The notes beneath the pieces are model-generated. The model made no database searches. It was given only the letters and a program-made list of their open reading frames with translations, and was not told the DNA's origin. The position numbers and the translations under genes are program-made. Source: Solea solea (lineage: Eukaryota; Chordata; Actinopteri; Pleuronectiformes; Soleidae). From it: a stretch of DNA of 64,000 bases. The DNA lies in the NCBI RefSeq assembly GCF_958295425.1, contig NC_081146.1, forward strand, positions 28,104,780 to 28,168,779, in the 5' to 3' direction. Positions within the stretch are counted from its first letter, which is position 1. Each line of letters starts with the position of its first letter. Positions 18,609 to 33,430 of this stretch are shown one piece after another.

Positions 18609-21600
18609 ATGGAGGGCGATGATAAATGTGATCCGGACAGGCCCGCTCATCCGGGGACTTTCCTAGCCGGCGAGGCCAGGCAGAGTGACAGCCAGCCCGG
18701 TGAACGCCGCATAGACTTCCCGGTGTCTGTGGTTCTTCCTGCCGGCGGCACCGGAGAGCGAACCGGACTCAAGACACCGAAGCAGTTCTGCTCGTTCCTG
18801 GGCAGACCGCTCATCAGCTACACAATCCAATCATTCGAAAGGTAGAAATAAAAGTAATTTAATTCATAAAGAGAAAAATAAAGGTACAGGTGGCGTGATT
18901 TTAACGTCCTGGTTGCTACCCACAGGGGCGTTTCAAGGAATGTTGGGGGCATCTGGCGAAAGACGTGTTGGGGCGACTGGAGTAAAAGTTTTTGGATTTC
19001 TGTTTACACATACTAACCACTTTATTATGTACACAGGACACCTACTGTGGTTATTTGAGTTACAATTTTCTGACTTTAATTTTCTCCAAAGAACTGCTGC
19101 TCACTGGATTATACCAACAACTTTCAAAATCACTTCTTTTCTCCTCATTCTGGCGCTCTTTTTGTACTTCAGCATGTTGTCTTTCACATGTCCACACACC
19201 TAAATACATTGAGGTGTTGTCGTTGAATGAATTATTGACCATAAAAAGTCACAGAAAAGCTTGTTTTTATGTGTTTTTTGAAGAACCCTACATTGACATC
19301 CAGCAAATTGGAATAAATCTTGAAATTACACTTGAGGGAGGTGGAAAAAGTTGGCATATAATTCAGTTGACTGAAACATTACATGTCACGCTACTAGAAA
19401 CATGTGGGAAACGCAAGCACAAGATGCAAACATTATAAATAATTGAAAAATGAATGTAAGTAAAAGTTTGTCATGTCATTAAGTTGCAGTGCACAAGAGT
19501 TAGTGTTGAGCTGATGGGAGCAGCTTCCAGAATGCATTCAAGAAACCTTGTAAATCTCAAAGACACATGTTCACTTACTAAATGCTTGCTACTGCTGCCC
19601 CCTTGTGATGCACCACAATTGAGGTTGTCACTGCAGTATAAAGAATTTATTTTACAAGTGCAATTTGTTTTGTATCTTTTTTTAATGTTTTACGAACACT
19701 AACTGTTGTTACGTCTTCTAAGTGCATTTATTCAACTCCTGACAAAGTATTATTTCAGTGTACTTGCACTTTACTTGATTTGTTTAATCTCATAAAACTC
19801 GCAGGGTGTCATGGATCCAGAGCATCGTGGTGGTTGTTGCCAAAGAAAACCTGGACCTGATGACAGACATCATGCAGCGCTTCCAGCACAGGAAGGTTCG
19901 AGTGGTACCAGGTGGTTCGACTCGACACCGGTCCATCTACAACGGGGTTCTGGCTCTGGGTGAACAGAAGGAGGAGGAGGAGGGGTCAGTGTCAGTAGAC
20001 AGGCCGAAGGTGGTCATCATCCACGACGCTGTGCGGCCTTTCGTGGAGGAAGACTTTCTCTACAAGATAGCCATGGCTGCTAAAGAACAAGGGGTGAGTG
20101 AGTGTAGTTAAAGCTCATTTAAAGTGATGGTTGTGCATATGAGGTGCTGACACATGGTCAGCACGTACACTGCCTTCATTTACACTGGAAGTTGGAACTG
20201 GGTGTGATGTCGTCTCTGAGTTGACCGCTGAGAGGTCGGGTGCAAACGTATCTTCTATAAAACTTGAACACTACTCTGAATACAACTGTTGAATGGTGAA
20301 GCAAATAAAATAGAAGGTAAGTTAAATTAAAATCTTTCTCAAACTCGATGCCAATAAAACGGAATCTTGGTTCCAAATCTGTTAACGTATCTCTATCCAT
20401 CGACAGCTCCTCTGCTCTCTGGTCCCCTCAGGTCAGGTCAAGAGTCTGGGTGTCATTGTCAATAGCAACCTCTCCTTTACAGCTCACATAAACCACATCA
20501 ACCGCTCCGCCTACTTTCACCTCCACAATACAAACCGCCTCCGTCCATCACTCCCAACTCCCAACACCACTGCCGTCCTGGTCAATGCTCTTGTCACATC
20601 ACATGTCGACCACTGCAATGCTCTCCTCAGTGGTTTATCTCACAGATCCCTCCATAAACGTGAACTGCTTCAGAACTTAGAAATTCTGACTTCCTCTGAC
20701 GACAGCTGGAATGCACCGTGAGACATGAAGGCGCCTCTCAGTGAAAACATGGCGGCCAAATGGGAAAAGAGGGAAAAGATATTTTAGTCACGTCAACAAC
20801 AAACGAGGCTCGCCTAATAAAATCTACGCCTAGTCCACAATATCTAAAGAATATTTTTGCCGCCATATCTCTGTTTGTTGGACTTTTCTGTCTGGAAATT
20901 GAAGTTTTTTTGACTTTTGTTAACTTCTCACTCTCCCACACCAAAGTCCATAGAGAAAATCTGTGATTTTAACATCACAGCACACACTGCTACCTCCGTC
21001 ACAGCATGGCACAGTTCACTCCTCTGAGATTTTCAGGCCTGATTTGTAGGAAAAGCTTCAAAGCGTTCGTAAAATGTTAGAAAATGAGAATAATCACCGT
21101 TTCCCTCCAAAGCTGCCACTGGTGATTATGAATTGAAGATGCGTTACCTCCACGTATTGTTAACTTTTCCAGGAGCTAACGAGGGCAGGATGGTTCTATT
21201 TCCAGGAGCAGAGAGATTTTAATGCCTCGACAAATAGAGGAAACGACCCCGAATTGCCAGGGTTTCTTCATGCTTGGAGAGCGCCGAACATCTAATTAAA
21301 TCTCAGCTGTAGCTCATACTTCATTTCTACTTCTGCTTTTAGCTAAAAACCAGACAAGGTCAATTACAGCGCAGAGCATAAACAGATCCATCACGCTCGG
21401 CAGCAGCTACAGGACCCGGAGTCCGAGCTTTTACCTGGTGGGACGACATGTGACTTTTATTTGTGCGTGCGGTGCAAACGTAAACAAACCACAACTCAGG
21501 AATCCATCAAAACCCACTTCTCCCTGCGGGTCCAGACCAAATAAGACAAGTCATTCTCGCCGACGGCCTCTCTGTCTTCTCGTAAACTGTTTGTCAGATT

Positions 21601-23064
21601 GACACGTCGCCTGTTGCCTCTCGGTGGTCGTGTTTATTTCATCAGTGACGAATGGAAAACATTTGAGGTTGAAGCTAAACTCGCAGATGAGTTTTCGTAA
21701 TGATTAATGTGTGAGGCGTCAGCTGAGAGGAGGTCCAGGGATTTGACTGTGTGTAGTGCATAATGATTAAAAGTGTTCACATTAGGTTGATGCTGGTGAA
21801 TTTCCATTGAAAAGAATCATATTTACAGGAGTTACCTGATAATTCTTACAACTTCCATTAAAATATAGGCTAGCTCCTTTACTTTTCAGTCCAATTTCAC
21901 TTAAGGGAAACTTGGATTTGTAAGATAACTTTGGCGATTAAAACTTCTGATATCGATGGAAAATGTTCACATTGTCTTTAAAGGGGACATATTATGCAAA
22001 ATCAACTTTTTAATCATTTTAATACTTATATTTGGGACTCTGGAGGCCCTACCAGTCGCCAAAGTGTGGAAAAAGAATACTCAGTCCTTTTTTCAAGTAT
22101 AGGCGATAAAACACTCGATGTTGAATTCCCTGCGCATTATGACCACAGCATGCGCATTTCACCGCGAATGTTACCACCCCACCAGTAAGTTTACTTGGAG
22201 AGCTCCACCTTAGCTCCACCTTAGCTCCACCTTGTCCCTATAAAATGCCAGAGTGCAGGCGAGGGAGGAAGAGCGGTATTATGTCAACACGGAGGGACAA
22301 GTGTGCTGTTGGTGGCTGCACAGTGGAGCACAGTGTTTTACACAAACTTCCAGCCTCAGAGGATTTTATATATGAAGCTAATGTGTCGGATAAAGTCAGC
22401 AAACGTGTGTTCGTGTGTGCGCACCACTTCACATCAGACTGTGGCCAGCGGTCGCTGTATAGACTCAGTCTATATAGTCACATACAGCAGCAGTTTATGC
22501 AGCTCATAATGCGCAGGGAATTCAACATGGCGTGTTTTATCGCATATACTTACACTAAGGGGGACCAGGAAAAAAGGACTGAGTATTCTTTTTCCACACT
22601 TTGGCGACTGGTAGGGCCTCCAGAGTCCCAAACATAAGTATTAAAATGATTAAAAAGTTGATTTAGCATAATATGTCCCCTTTAAACATTCATTCATATG
22701 CACTTCTGTAATAGGTCCAAATGAACAAATGAAGGTATAGTGTGAAGAGAAGGCCCCGCCTCTTTTAATTTCATTAATATAAATATTTTTTTGGCAAAAT
22801 GTAAAAATGAATTGATTCCAATGAGTTTTACAGATGTTTTTACTATGATCATGTGATTTATTTTGAGTAATATAATTGTGATGTGATATTTTAATGTAGG
22901 TCACACAGGTTGTGTGTGTGTGTGTGTTTGCTCTGGTCTTCATTATCTTGTGACAGAAATCCTGTCTCCACTGAGACGCAGCAGATTCATTCTGATTTTA
23001 ACAGCATGTGTAACACACGGAACACATGTTTTGCTTTCCTTTCATTTGCGCGAGCAGTTTCTCC

Positions 23065-23099
<35 letters not shown>

Positions 23100-24843
23100 G
23101 CGCGCTCCTCGTCCACTTCCTGCTCCTGGGAATCTGTCTTTAATCAAAACCTGTTACAGAGAGATGAAACTATTATCATCTCAGAGATATCAATGATTCT
23201 GACTGAAGGCAGGAAGAGCGAGCGGTGTGTACGTACTCCAGCCGACCAAACACCAAGAAAAGGAAAGGTTTTCTCTGACGTGTGCATCTGTGGTCGATCC
23301 TCAGGATCCACTTGTCTTTTGTTATTTACATTAACAATGTTGCTCATAATGTCTTCCAGGCTCATTTCCATTTTTATGCAGATGACGTTGTCGTGTACAC
23401 CTCAGCACTCACTCTCCAGATCTGGCTCGCTCTCTAAGTTGCAAACCAATTTTAATGCTCTGCAGTCGACTTTTTAATGATCTGAACTTGTTTTAAAATA
23501 CTGTTTAAAAAACTCAAACTCAAAGACGAAGCCAAAGGACTTGAAAGCCAGGTTCACTGACTGAGAAGGTATCGCAGTACAAAAACCTCGGGTCTTTATT
23601 CTCTCCTCATATTCAGCATCAGATTGAAGCTGAGTTTTTATTTTAGAATGTTTGTGTTACTGTATACATCTGTACTTAAATACCGAGTCTGACTCTGACT
23701 CTGATTTGTTGCCTCCAACTTCACAGTGCACTAAAGGGTCATCACGCACTTTAAAGCCTGTACTCACCATTGCCTTTTACAAACCAGTGTTGGTTGGTTT
23801 GATTTGTCCTGGAAAGATGTGAGAAGTGGCTCATTTTTATTTAAATATATTTGAAATGGTCTGCTTCCATTACATCAACGGGTTTTTATTAGTCAAAAAT
23901 AGTTTGTTTTTTATTGTCAGTTCCATTAAATGTGGAAAGATTCCCTGTGACTGGTGAACTGGTTTTCATGTCACTGGTTAATTAAAGGTTTAATAATAAG
24001 ACTTGATCTCTGCGACTGAGCGCACTGCCACAACTGAATGTACCACACATGTGATGGTGGGAGGAAACACACGCAGACATGGGGAGAACATGCTCCACAC
24101 AGAACGGTCCAGACCGGGAATCACACCCAACGTCTTCTTGTTGTGAGGCAACAATGCTAACCACTATCCCCAATGACAGGTATTTGAGAGCTGCGTTAGA
24201 GTGGACTCGTTTTGTTTTAAAAACACAAACATCAACATGTTCCTTGACTTTTCTTCACCCAGGCAGCGGGAGCGATCCGCCCTCTGGTGTCCACAGTAAT
24301 AGCCACCACGCCAGAAGGTTACCTGGACCATTCTCTGGAGCGAACCAAGTACAGAGCCAGCGAGATGCCTCAGGGATTCACGTACGATGTCATCTCTCAG
24401 GCGTACCACAGGGTAAGCTGCTTCTGCCAGAACGACATTTCATCTCCGGTGGTGAAAAGAGACGTCACATTGACGTGATGTTTGCTTGTCATATGTGTGT
24501 GGTGGACACATAACTCCACCTGTGTGTGTGTGTGTGTGGTTTGTGGTTCCATTGAAGTGCATGAGGTCCTCTTGGGTTATTGTGATTGTTATTGTGATTG
24601 TCATAGCAGCACAACACAATAGCAACACAACACAATCTGCTGATAAGTTCCTTAAAAAACAAAGAAGGTAGAACAATAAACAAAGGTTAGCAATGAAGCA
24701 TATCCAGCGTTTAGCAGTCTGTTTATCACGAGGAAAAAAAACCTGCTGTCTTTGAAAATGTGTGTTTTTCCTGGATTTTTTGTTGACCAATAAATGAGGA
24801 GTTTACAGCGTGTTGAGCAAATGGGAGCAGCTAACAAGGTGCA

Positions 24844-24917
<74 letters not shown>

Positions 24918-24922
24918 ATGTA

Positions 24923-24970
<48 letters not shown>

Positions 24971-27900
24971 GATATGTTCACTGGCTGCCATTCCTGAGGA
25001 GAAACTGAAGTGTGTAAACCAGTGATTTTTAGCTCACAGGGAAACAGGAGCTGCTGGTCTACTGCTGTCCCGTGTGGTCAGTTTGTGTCACTGTGGTGAA
25101 TCTGATTGGACAATTTCAATCCCTAAAATCCTAAAATAAATTGTTTGAACATATTCAGCGGATGATAAGTGCATCAACAACTCCATCTGTCATGAGGTAC
25201 AATTGATTCTTTTCTCTATGGACTTTGGTGTGGGGACGTGAGTGATTTACAAAGCAAAACAAACTTCACTCTCCAGTAAGAAAAGGCTGTCGAAAGGCGA
25301 TAGATACTGGAAATGCAGAGAATTAGAGCTTTGTGCTCATATACTTGTCATTATGGTCGAACCTCAGTGACTTCAGCTGAACGAGCGTCCATCACAGACG
25401 AGATTGACCAGCTGAAAGTGATCGTGGAAGAACTCACACGTTGAACATTTTTTGACAATTCTACAGCCATGAAATCAAAATAAATCATGATGGTCATAAG
25501 AGGGTTAAGCTGGCTCCTGACAACAGAGCCTGTTTTTATGTGAAAAGTGGAAAGAATTTCAGTCATAAATGTGTTGATTGGTCTCTGAAGGCAGAGGCTC
25601 GCTGCTAAGACCTAACATGAAACTGGACTCGCTGAAGTTGATCTTTGTTGATTTTTGTTGATTTTTGCAGACACTTTTTTAAGTTTGCTTTTTCCTCGAC
25701 TCTGTCAGGGAGGAGAAGGAGGAGGGAGGAGGGAGGAGGAGGAGGAGGGAAAGTGTCAGGTTAGGACTGTAGGACATGTGCATGAAAACATTTGTAGCTT
25801 GACGTCCATTGAGAACTTAGGGCTGAGAAGACAAAGGTGGGAGACACTTTATCCAGCCCCCACTAACGGCTTTTGTACCGGGAGAAAATGCTAAATGTTA
25901 AATGACCTCAGGGCTGAGAGCATATTTCTCCTGTAATTTCTCTGTTCAGTCCCAGGGTCCCTGGAAGAAAAGACCCCTCTCTTTTATAGCTTGATAAAAT
26001 ATTAGCCAGGTATAATCTCAGGTGGCACGACTCCGTCTTTGTGGTCCAGACTGCATTTTAAACCAAAATGAGCTCATCGCTCCGATCCAAACCTCCATGT
26101 GATCTTCACAAACTGAGCTTTCCCAGCACAAATAAAATGTTCATTGCTACAACAATTACAAAGACATTTATCTTAATTACCGGATTAAATCAGGGCAATA
26201 AATCAGCATTAGCGTCATCTAGCGGTGATGACGTAACTGTGCTCGGAACAGTGAGGCTTCTCTGTTGATACTAAAACTTTGCTTTGTCTTTACTGCCGTG
26301 TCAAGGCGGATCAATCGGTATTTCTACATTTATGGTAGATCAAATTACTGTATAAAGGGAAAGTTAAAGTTTTCTGCTGACAGCCAGAGACATGTTGGCT
26401 CAGCAGGGACACAAGAAAAAACAGCTTTTAGCTTCTTAACAAAAGGCTTATCTAATCAAATATTCACCTGCTTAAGTCTACAATGATTCAAACAGCATGT
26501 GCGTCGCTTTTTCATCACCATTAAACAACATCTTTGAACTGGAAAGTGAAGTTTATGTCACTTTGTAAAACCAAGCTCTCCCCACACCAAAGTCCATAGA
26601 GAAAATGGGTGATTTTACACCACAGCACTCATGAGTTATTGATCCACTGCTGCCTTCACCTCTCAGTTCAAATGTGTGCTTTTTTAAATTTGACGCTCGA
26701 AATCTGTCATTTGGATTTATTTAAGTGGCACAAACTTACCAAATCAGGCAGCAGTAGAGCAGTAGGTCCCTTGTCCCTGTGAGCTAAAACACAGATTTTC
26801 TCTTCGGGCTTTGGTAAGCGATTTACAAACTTCAGTTTCCGGCTGGAAAAATGTGCCTGCAAACATATTCTTCAGGTATTGTAGACTTTTTACAAGGTGA
26901 GCCTTTTGTTAAGTGGCTTAAATCGGTTTTTCCTTGTGTTCCTGGTGGCAGACATGTTTTCACTGAGAGTTTCCCTCTTTTAGGGAGGTATATTGTAAGG
27001 AATTATAATAAGGAATATTGTGTTTTATTAATCCTATCTGGTATTTACTTTATTTACTTTCTTCCTGATTCAAATAATGCACCCAACCTCCCCATGGGGA
27101 TTAATAATATATTCTGATTCTGATTTCCCAGGATGGTGTTCAGCTCAAAACTCACTTTGCACTTTAATAATACCTCAACTAACCCTTTAAAGAATATATG
27201 GAGTGACAGGATCCCAGATAGATATAAGTATTTATATATATATTTGTAAAATAAAAAAATCCCTCCTTCAGTTATTATTTTTCAAATGTTGTGTGACCTG
27301 AAGAAAGCAAGCGTGCAGATTTTTCTGCCTTCACTCGGTGAGATAAGAGGGTTACAGATCCAAAGAAAACAGTCTGCTGAGAAATGTGGTGATGGCAGCT
27401 TGGTGTGTCCAGCCGGTTTGTCTTCTGTGAAAACACTGCGTCTCTGATCCTGATGCAGACTGGATTACCAAATGCTCCAGATAAGTGAGATGTTTGAGGT
27501 CTTACACAAAGTTCATGTTTGGTTTAAAAAAAGAAAAAGTGATCAGAGAGGGCAGAGCAGGTCACAATGTGTAATTTGACTGAGTTTACTGATAATTTAT
27601 AAGGTAATTTATTGTTTTCTTCTGCTATTTTTGTTCACCTGGGCACAGATTTTGACATTTATGTCGGTCCCTCCTTAAAAGTCTTGGTTCAATTTGGTTT
27701 TGGTCTCTTCTTGATCTCAGTCCCTAAAAGTCTCGTCCTATGTTGGTCTTGGTCATGACTTGGTCACAAGTCTTTGGTCTGTTGTTGGTCTTGGTAGACT
27801 CTGGTCTTGGCCATGACTTGGTCTCAGTTCCTGAAAGTCTTTGGTCTTATGTTGATTTTGGTAGACTCTGGTCTTGGCGATAACTTTGTCGCAGTTCCTG

Positions 27901-30900
27901 AAAGTCTTTGGTCTTATGTTGGTTTTAGTAGACCCTGGTCTTGGACATGACTTTGACGCAGTTCCTGGAAGTCTTTGGCATTGGTTGGTTTTGGTAGACT
28001 CTGGTCTTGGCCACGACTTTGACACAGTTCCTGAAAGTCTTTGGTCTTATGTTGGTTTTGGTAGACCCTGGTTTTGGCCATGACTTTGTCTCAGTTCCTG
28101 AAAGTCTTTGGTCTTATGTTGATTTTGGTAGACTCTGGTCTTGGCGATAACTTTGTCTCAGTTCCTGAAAGTCTTTGGTCTTATGTTGGTTTTGGTAGAC
28201 CCTGGTCTTGGCCATGACTTTGACGCAGTTCCTGGAAGTCTTTGGCATTGGTTGGTTTTGGTAGACTCTGGTCTTGGCCACGAATTTGACACAGTTCCTG
28301 AAAGTCTTTGGTCTTATGTTGGTTTTGGTAGACCCTGGTCTTGGCCATGACTTTGTCTCAGTTCCTGAAAGTCTTTGGTCTTATGTTGGTTTTGGTAGAC
28401 TCTCGTCTTGGTCACGACTTGGTCTCAGTTCCTGAAAGTCTTTGGTCTTATGTTGGTTTTGGCTATGATGTGGTCTCAGTTCCTGAAAGTTGTGTTCTTA
28501 TACTACATCTTATGTTGAATCAACGATTTTTAGACTAAAACATTGAAATATGCTAATTCTGATATGTTCATGTACTCAAAACGGACGGAGCAACATAACG
28601 CAGACAAGTTAGCTTACCGTTTTTATACGATATGTTTGTAGTCGAGCTGTGATATGAAAACTGTTGCTGGCAAACTTGCATTTGACTTTTTTATCGCCAT
28701 CTATTTTTGTAAAATGCTGCCACACTGTGACGTTTGTGACATGGATGTTAGAGGATGTCTGACTGTAGCTCAACATTAAATAAAACCACAACGTACTTTA
28801 ATCTATCTGTCTCTTGTGGGTTGGGCTAATCCAAAATACTGAAAACAAGGGGGGTGTTCTCTGAAGACACGCTGTTACCTGTGGAACAGGGGTGCTCTGA
28901 AAACACCCCCATTAATACTTGGTATATTCCTCCAGATGAAATCAAATTAACCGAGACTGTATGAAATTAACACGGAAGAAAGTCGACTTATCAGAATCTG
29001 AGTCGAACCAGAATGTATGGACTCATAAATCGACCAGTCGACTGGGACTTTACTGCCGTAGTGCATATGTATTCACCCCCTTTGTTATGAAGCCCATAAA
29101 AAGCTCTGGTGCAACCAATTACATTCAGAAGTCACATAATTAGTGAAATGATGTCCACCTGTGTGCAATCTAAGTGTCACATGATCCGTCAGTACATAGA
29201 CATGCCTTTTTTGAAAGGTCCCAGTGGCTGCAACACCTAAGCAAGAGGCACCACTTACCTGAACACTGAAGACCAAGGAACTCTCCAAACAAGTCAGGGA
29301 CAATGTTGTTGAGAAGTCAATATCCAAATCTTTGATGATTCCGAGGAGCACCGTGAAATCTATCATAACCAAATGGAAAGAACATGGCACAACAGCAAAC
29401 CTGCCAAGAGACGGCCGCCCACCAAAACTCACGGACTGGGCAAGGAGGGCATTAATCAGAGAGGCAGTACAGAGACCTGAGGTAACCCTGGAGGAGCTGC
29501 AGCATTCCACAGCAGAGACTGGAGGATCTGTACATTGGACGACAATAAGCCGTACGCTCCATAGAGGTGGGCTTTATGGCCAGAAGAAAGCCATTACTTT
29601 CAGCAAAAAACATAATGTCACGTTTTGAGTTTGTGAAAAGTCATCTGGGAGACAATGTATGGAGGAAGGTGCTCTGGTCTGATGAGACTAAAATTGAACT
29701 TTTCGGCCATCAAAGAAAACGCTATGTCTGGTGCAAACCCAACACATCACATCACCCAAAGAACAGCATCCCCACGGTGAAACATGGTGGTAGCAGCATC
29801 ACGCTGCGGGGATGTTTTTCAGCAGCTGGGACTGGGAAACTGGTCAGAGTTGAGGGGAAGATGGATGGTGCTGAAAACCTGTACCACCTGTACCACTGTG
29901 CGTCATTTGAGGCTAGGACGGAGGTTCACCTTCCAGCAGGACAATGACCCCAAACACACTGCTAAAGCAACACTTGAGTGGTTTAAGGGGAAACATGTAA
30001 ATGTGTTGGAATGGCCTAGTCAAAGCCCAGACCTCAGTCCAATAGAACATCTGTGGTCAGACTTAAAGATTGCTGTTCACAAGCACAAACAATCCAACTT
30101 GAAGGAGCTGGAGCAGTTTTGCAGTGGTAAGATGTGGCAAACTCGGAGAGACTTGGAGCTGTGATTGCTGCAGAAGATGGCTCTACAAAGTATTGACTTT
30201 AGGGGGGCAAATACTTATGCACATTGACTTTTTCTGTTATTTTGTTCTATTTGTTGTTTGCTTCACAATAAAAAACAAAAAAACATGTTCTGTAACTTAA
30301 ATGATGCAAATCCTCAAACAATCCATGTTAATTCCAGGTTGTGAGGCAACAAAACATGAACAATGCCAAGGGAGGTGAATACTTCTGCAAGGCTCTCTAT
30401 TTTGGTCTCAGTCTCCATTGTGTTGGTTTTGGACTTGGTAGACTCTGTTCTCAATTCCAAAAAGTTTTGGTCATACATTGGTCTTTGTACTCTCTGGTCT
30501 TGGTCTTCTGTTGTCACATGAAAGTCCAACAGTGGTCCACAGCCTCCCGTGTCCTCTGTGTCCTCTCCGCAGTGCACCGAGTCAGAGTTGGAGTTTGGCA
30601 CCGAGTGTCTTCATCTGGCTCTGCAGTTCTGTGGCACCAACGCCAAGCTCATCGAGGGTCCGCCAACACTGTGGAAGGTGAGTCTGCCAGGAGTCTGGTT
30701 TAAGGATTGTGGATCTGGAGACACTTTAGCTCACACATCTGTATCCCCGCTACTTATTTATCTTGCAGGCACAAAGACAGCTAAGACCTCTATATTCCTA
30801 CATGTAGAAATGAGCTAAAATATAAATGTTTTTCCTCGATCAAATCTTCATTTGTACAGAATCAAATCAAAAATCAAAAGAGTTTTTTCAAACGGTAACA

Positions 30901-32082
30901 TTTAAAGAAGATTAAAAAGCAGAAACATTGTCCGTCATGACTCTCCGGGATAATCCACAGTGACAATAACTCTACGTTGATAAAGTCTACGACTCGTAAG
31001 AGTGCTGCTACTTTTTTATAGCCTCACCACCAACTATGGCATCAAAATGTCAACAAAGTGAACTTGAAAAGACTTCTGAGGTCCTGGTCTAGTGAAAAGA
31101 TTCCTCAAAACACAAATTTCTGCACTGCAGATCAATGAAAAGCAAAGATTAAATAAGAGGTTTAAAAATAAATATCCTTTTGTGAAGCATAATCCCCTTT
31201 TTTCTTGAAAAGGTCCATTTCCTTGGTCCTGTTTTCTGTTAGACGTCTCGTGACACCTGGAACCGTTGATGTGGAGTAAGCAGGACACTGTCTCTCTGGG
31301 GACCACGTTTTGTTGTGTTCTCTAAATTAAATTCTCAGTGCTTTGAAGAGCATAAACAAAATTTGACTCATCTTTTTCGTATTTGGAAGGTCGGGATCTA
31401 AGGTCTGACATACTTGTGTTCTAAATTACAGTGTTTTTGTTTTGTTAAACGGATAGTTCAGGTTTTTTGAAGTGTGGTTGTATGAGCGACTTACACGTAG
31501 TAGTCGGGAAACCAGATTGAGACATGAAGGCTCGCTGTTATTAAAAACATGGCTGCCAGTGGGGACACAAGGAGAAACAGGTTTCAGCCACTTAACAATA
31601 GGCTGACCAAATAAAATGAACACCTGTGTAGGTCTTTATCATCAACTGGAAACTGAAGTCTGTGTTACTTTGTTAAACACTCACTCTCCCACACCAAAGT
31701 CCACAGAGAAGTCCAAATGTCTTATTTTGTGACTTCAGTTACAAAATATTATAATAATTATTATTGAGGTCAGATTGACCTCAGTGACACAAAGTGACCA
31801 CACGAGGCGGCAGAGGACCAGCAGCTCCTGTGTCCCTGCCAGCTAAAGTCACTGATTTTCTCTATGAGCTTTGGTGTGGGAGAGTGAGTGCTTTACAAAC
31901 TTTACAGTCAGTAAAAGGTGAGATCAACCTTTGACCTTTGTTATTGTTTTGCCCCCCAGGTGACCTACAAACGGGATCTGGCTGCTGCAGAATCCATCGT
32001 CAAAGGTGACTTTAATCTTTAGAAATGCACTTCTGACACGTCCTGACTGCACTGTGTACACTGCACACATGTTTTTGTCTTG

Positions 32083-32119
<37 letters not shown>

Positions 32120-33394
32120 GGTGTGGAAGTGCAGAGCTGAATAGGTGACCATAATGAACCGAAATGGCTCCCGATCGGGTGTATTCAGACGTCGCAGACG
32201 ACTCTCTTTGTCGCATTGTCGCGTCAGATACAGCCGTCTGTGAATTCTCTCTGTGAGCGAGTGAAGGAGCAGAATCACAGACGCTCAGTCCAGCTGCACC
32301 TGCACCAACAATGACCTGTTTGATGATGATTCACAGATGACGTCATTGTGTTTCAGTCCCAGGACCCGGGACCAAGGCGCTGCTGGGTTTGTCAGTGTGA
32401 CACACAATGACTGATCAATTGTTGCAAAGCCAGTATTCTAGTCAGATTTCTGAGAGAAAAAAAATCAGAACGTGAGATTAAGGGCGCAATTCTAAGATTT
32501 AAGTTGGAATTCTCAGGATTCTGACTTTAATCTTAGAACTCTGAGAAAAAAACACTCACAAACTGGAAATGATGATGATGTTCGTTTGTCCACAATAAAA
32601 ACAATTTAGTTTTAGTGATTTCTTTGTTTCAGAGAGCAAAGAAATCAGAAAATATTCACATTTAAGAAGCTGGAAAATAAAAGAAAGTAGAAAATATTCA
32701 CATTTAAGAAGCTGAAAAATAACAAAGTAGAAAATATTCACATTTAAGAAGCTGAAAAATGACAGAAAGTAGAAAATATTTACATTAAAGAAACTGAAAA
32801 ATTACAGAAAGTAGAAAATATTCACATTTAAGAAGCTGAAAAATGACAAAACAGAAAATATTCACATTTAAGAAGCTGAAAAATGACAAAACTGAAAATA
32901 TTCACATTTAAGAAGCTGAAAAATGAAAGAAAGTAGAAAATATTCACATTTAAGAAGCTGAAAAATGACACAATAGAAAATATTCACATTTAAGAAGCTG
33001 AAAAATGACAAAACAGAAAATATTGACATTTAAGAAGCTGAAAAATGACACAAAGTGAAATTATGTAAAAAGAAAACAGTTGAACCGATAATTTGATTAT
33101 CAATAGTAATCAATGGATTAGCGACGGATTAATTGAGTGATTCTTTTATAATCACATGCATTTTTGTGTGTATTTGCATCATTACCTCGTTAACAATCAG
33201 TTCAGCCACTGCTGAGAGCGCAGGGTTTGATTGTTTCCCTGAGCTACATTACATTACATTACATGTCATTTAGCAGACGCTTTTATCCAAAGCGACTTAC
33301 AATAAGTGCATTTAAACATTTGGGTACAAATAAGAGCTAGAAGTAAGTAAGAGCTTCAAGTAAATCAAACTATGAAGTGCTAGTCATAAGTGCG

Positions 33395-33430
<36 letters not shown>

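Noticed and set aside
24652..25025. Frames with long Tyr-Ile alternation
   Set aside because: Direct translation of the (TA)n microsatellite.
27753..28538. Repeated frames such as [20 protein letters not shown]
   Set aside because: Open frames of a non-coding 67-bp minisatellite inside a crppa intron; frames exist on both strands.
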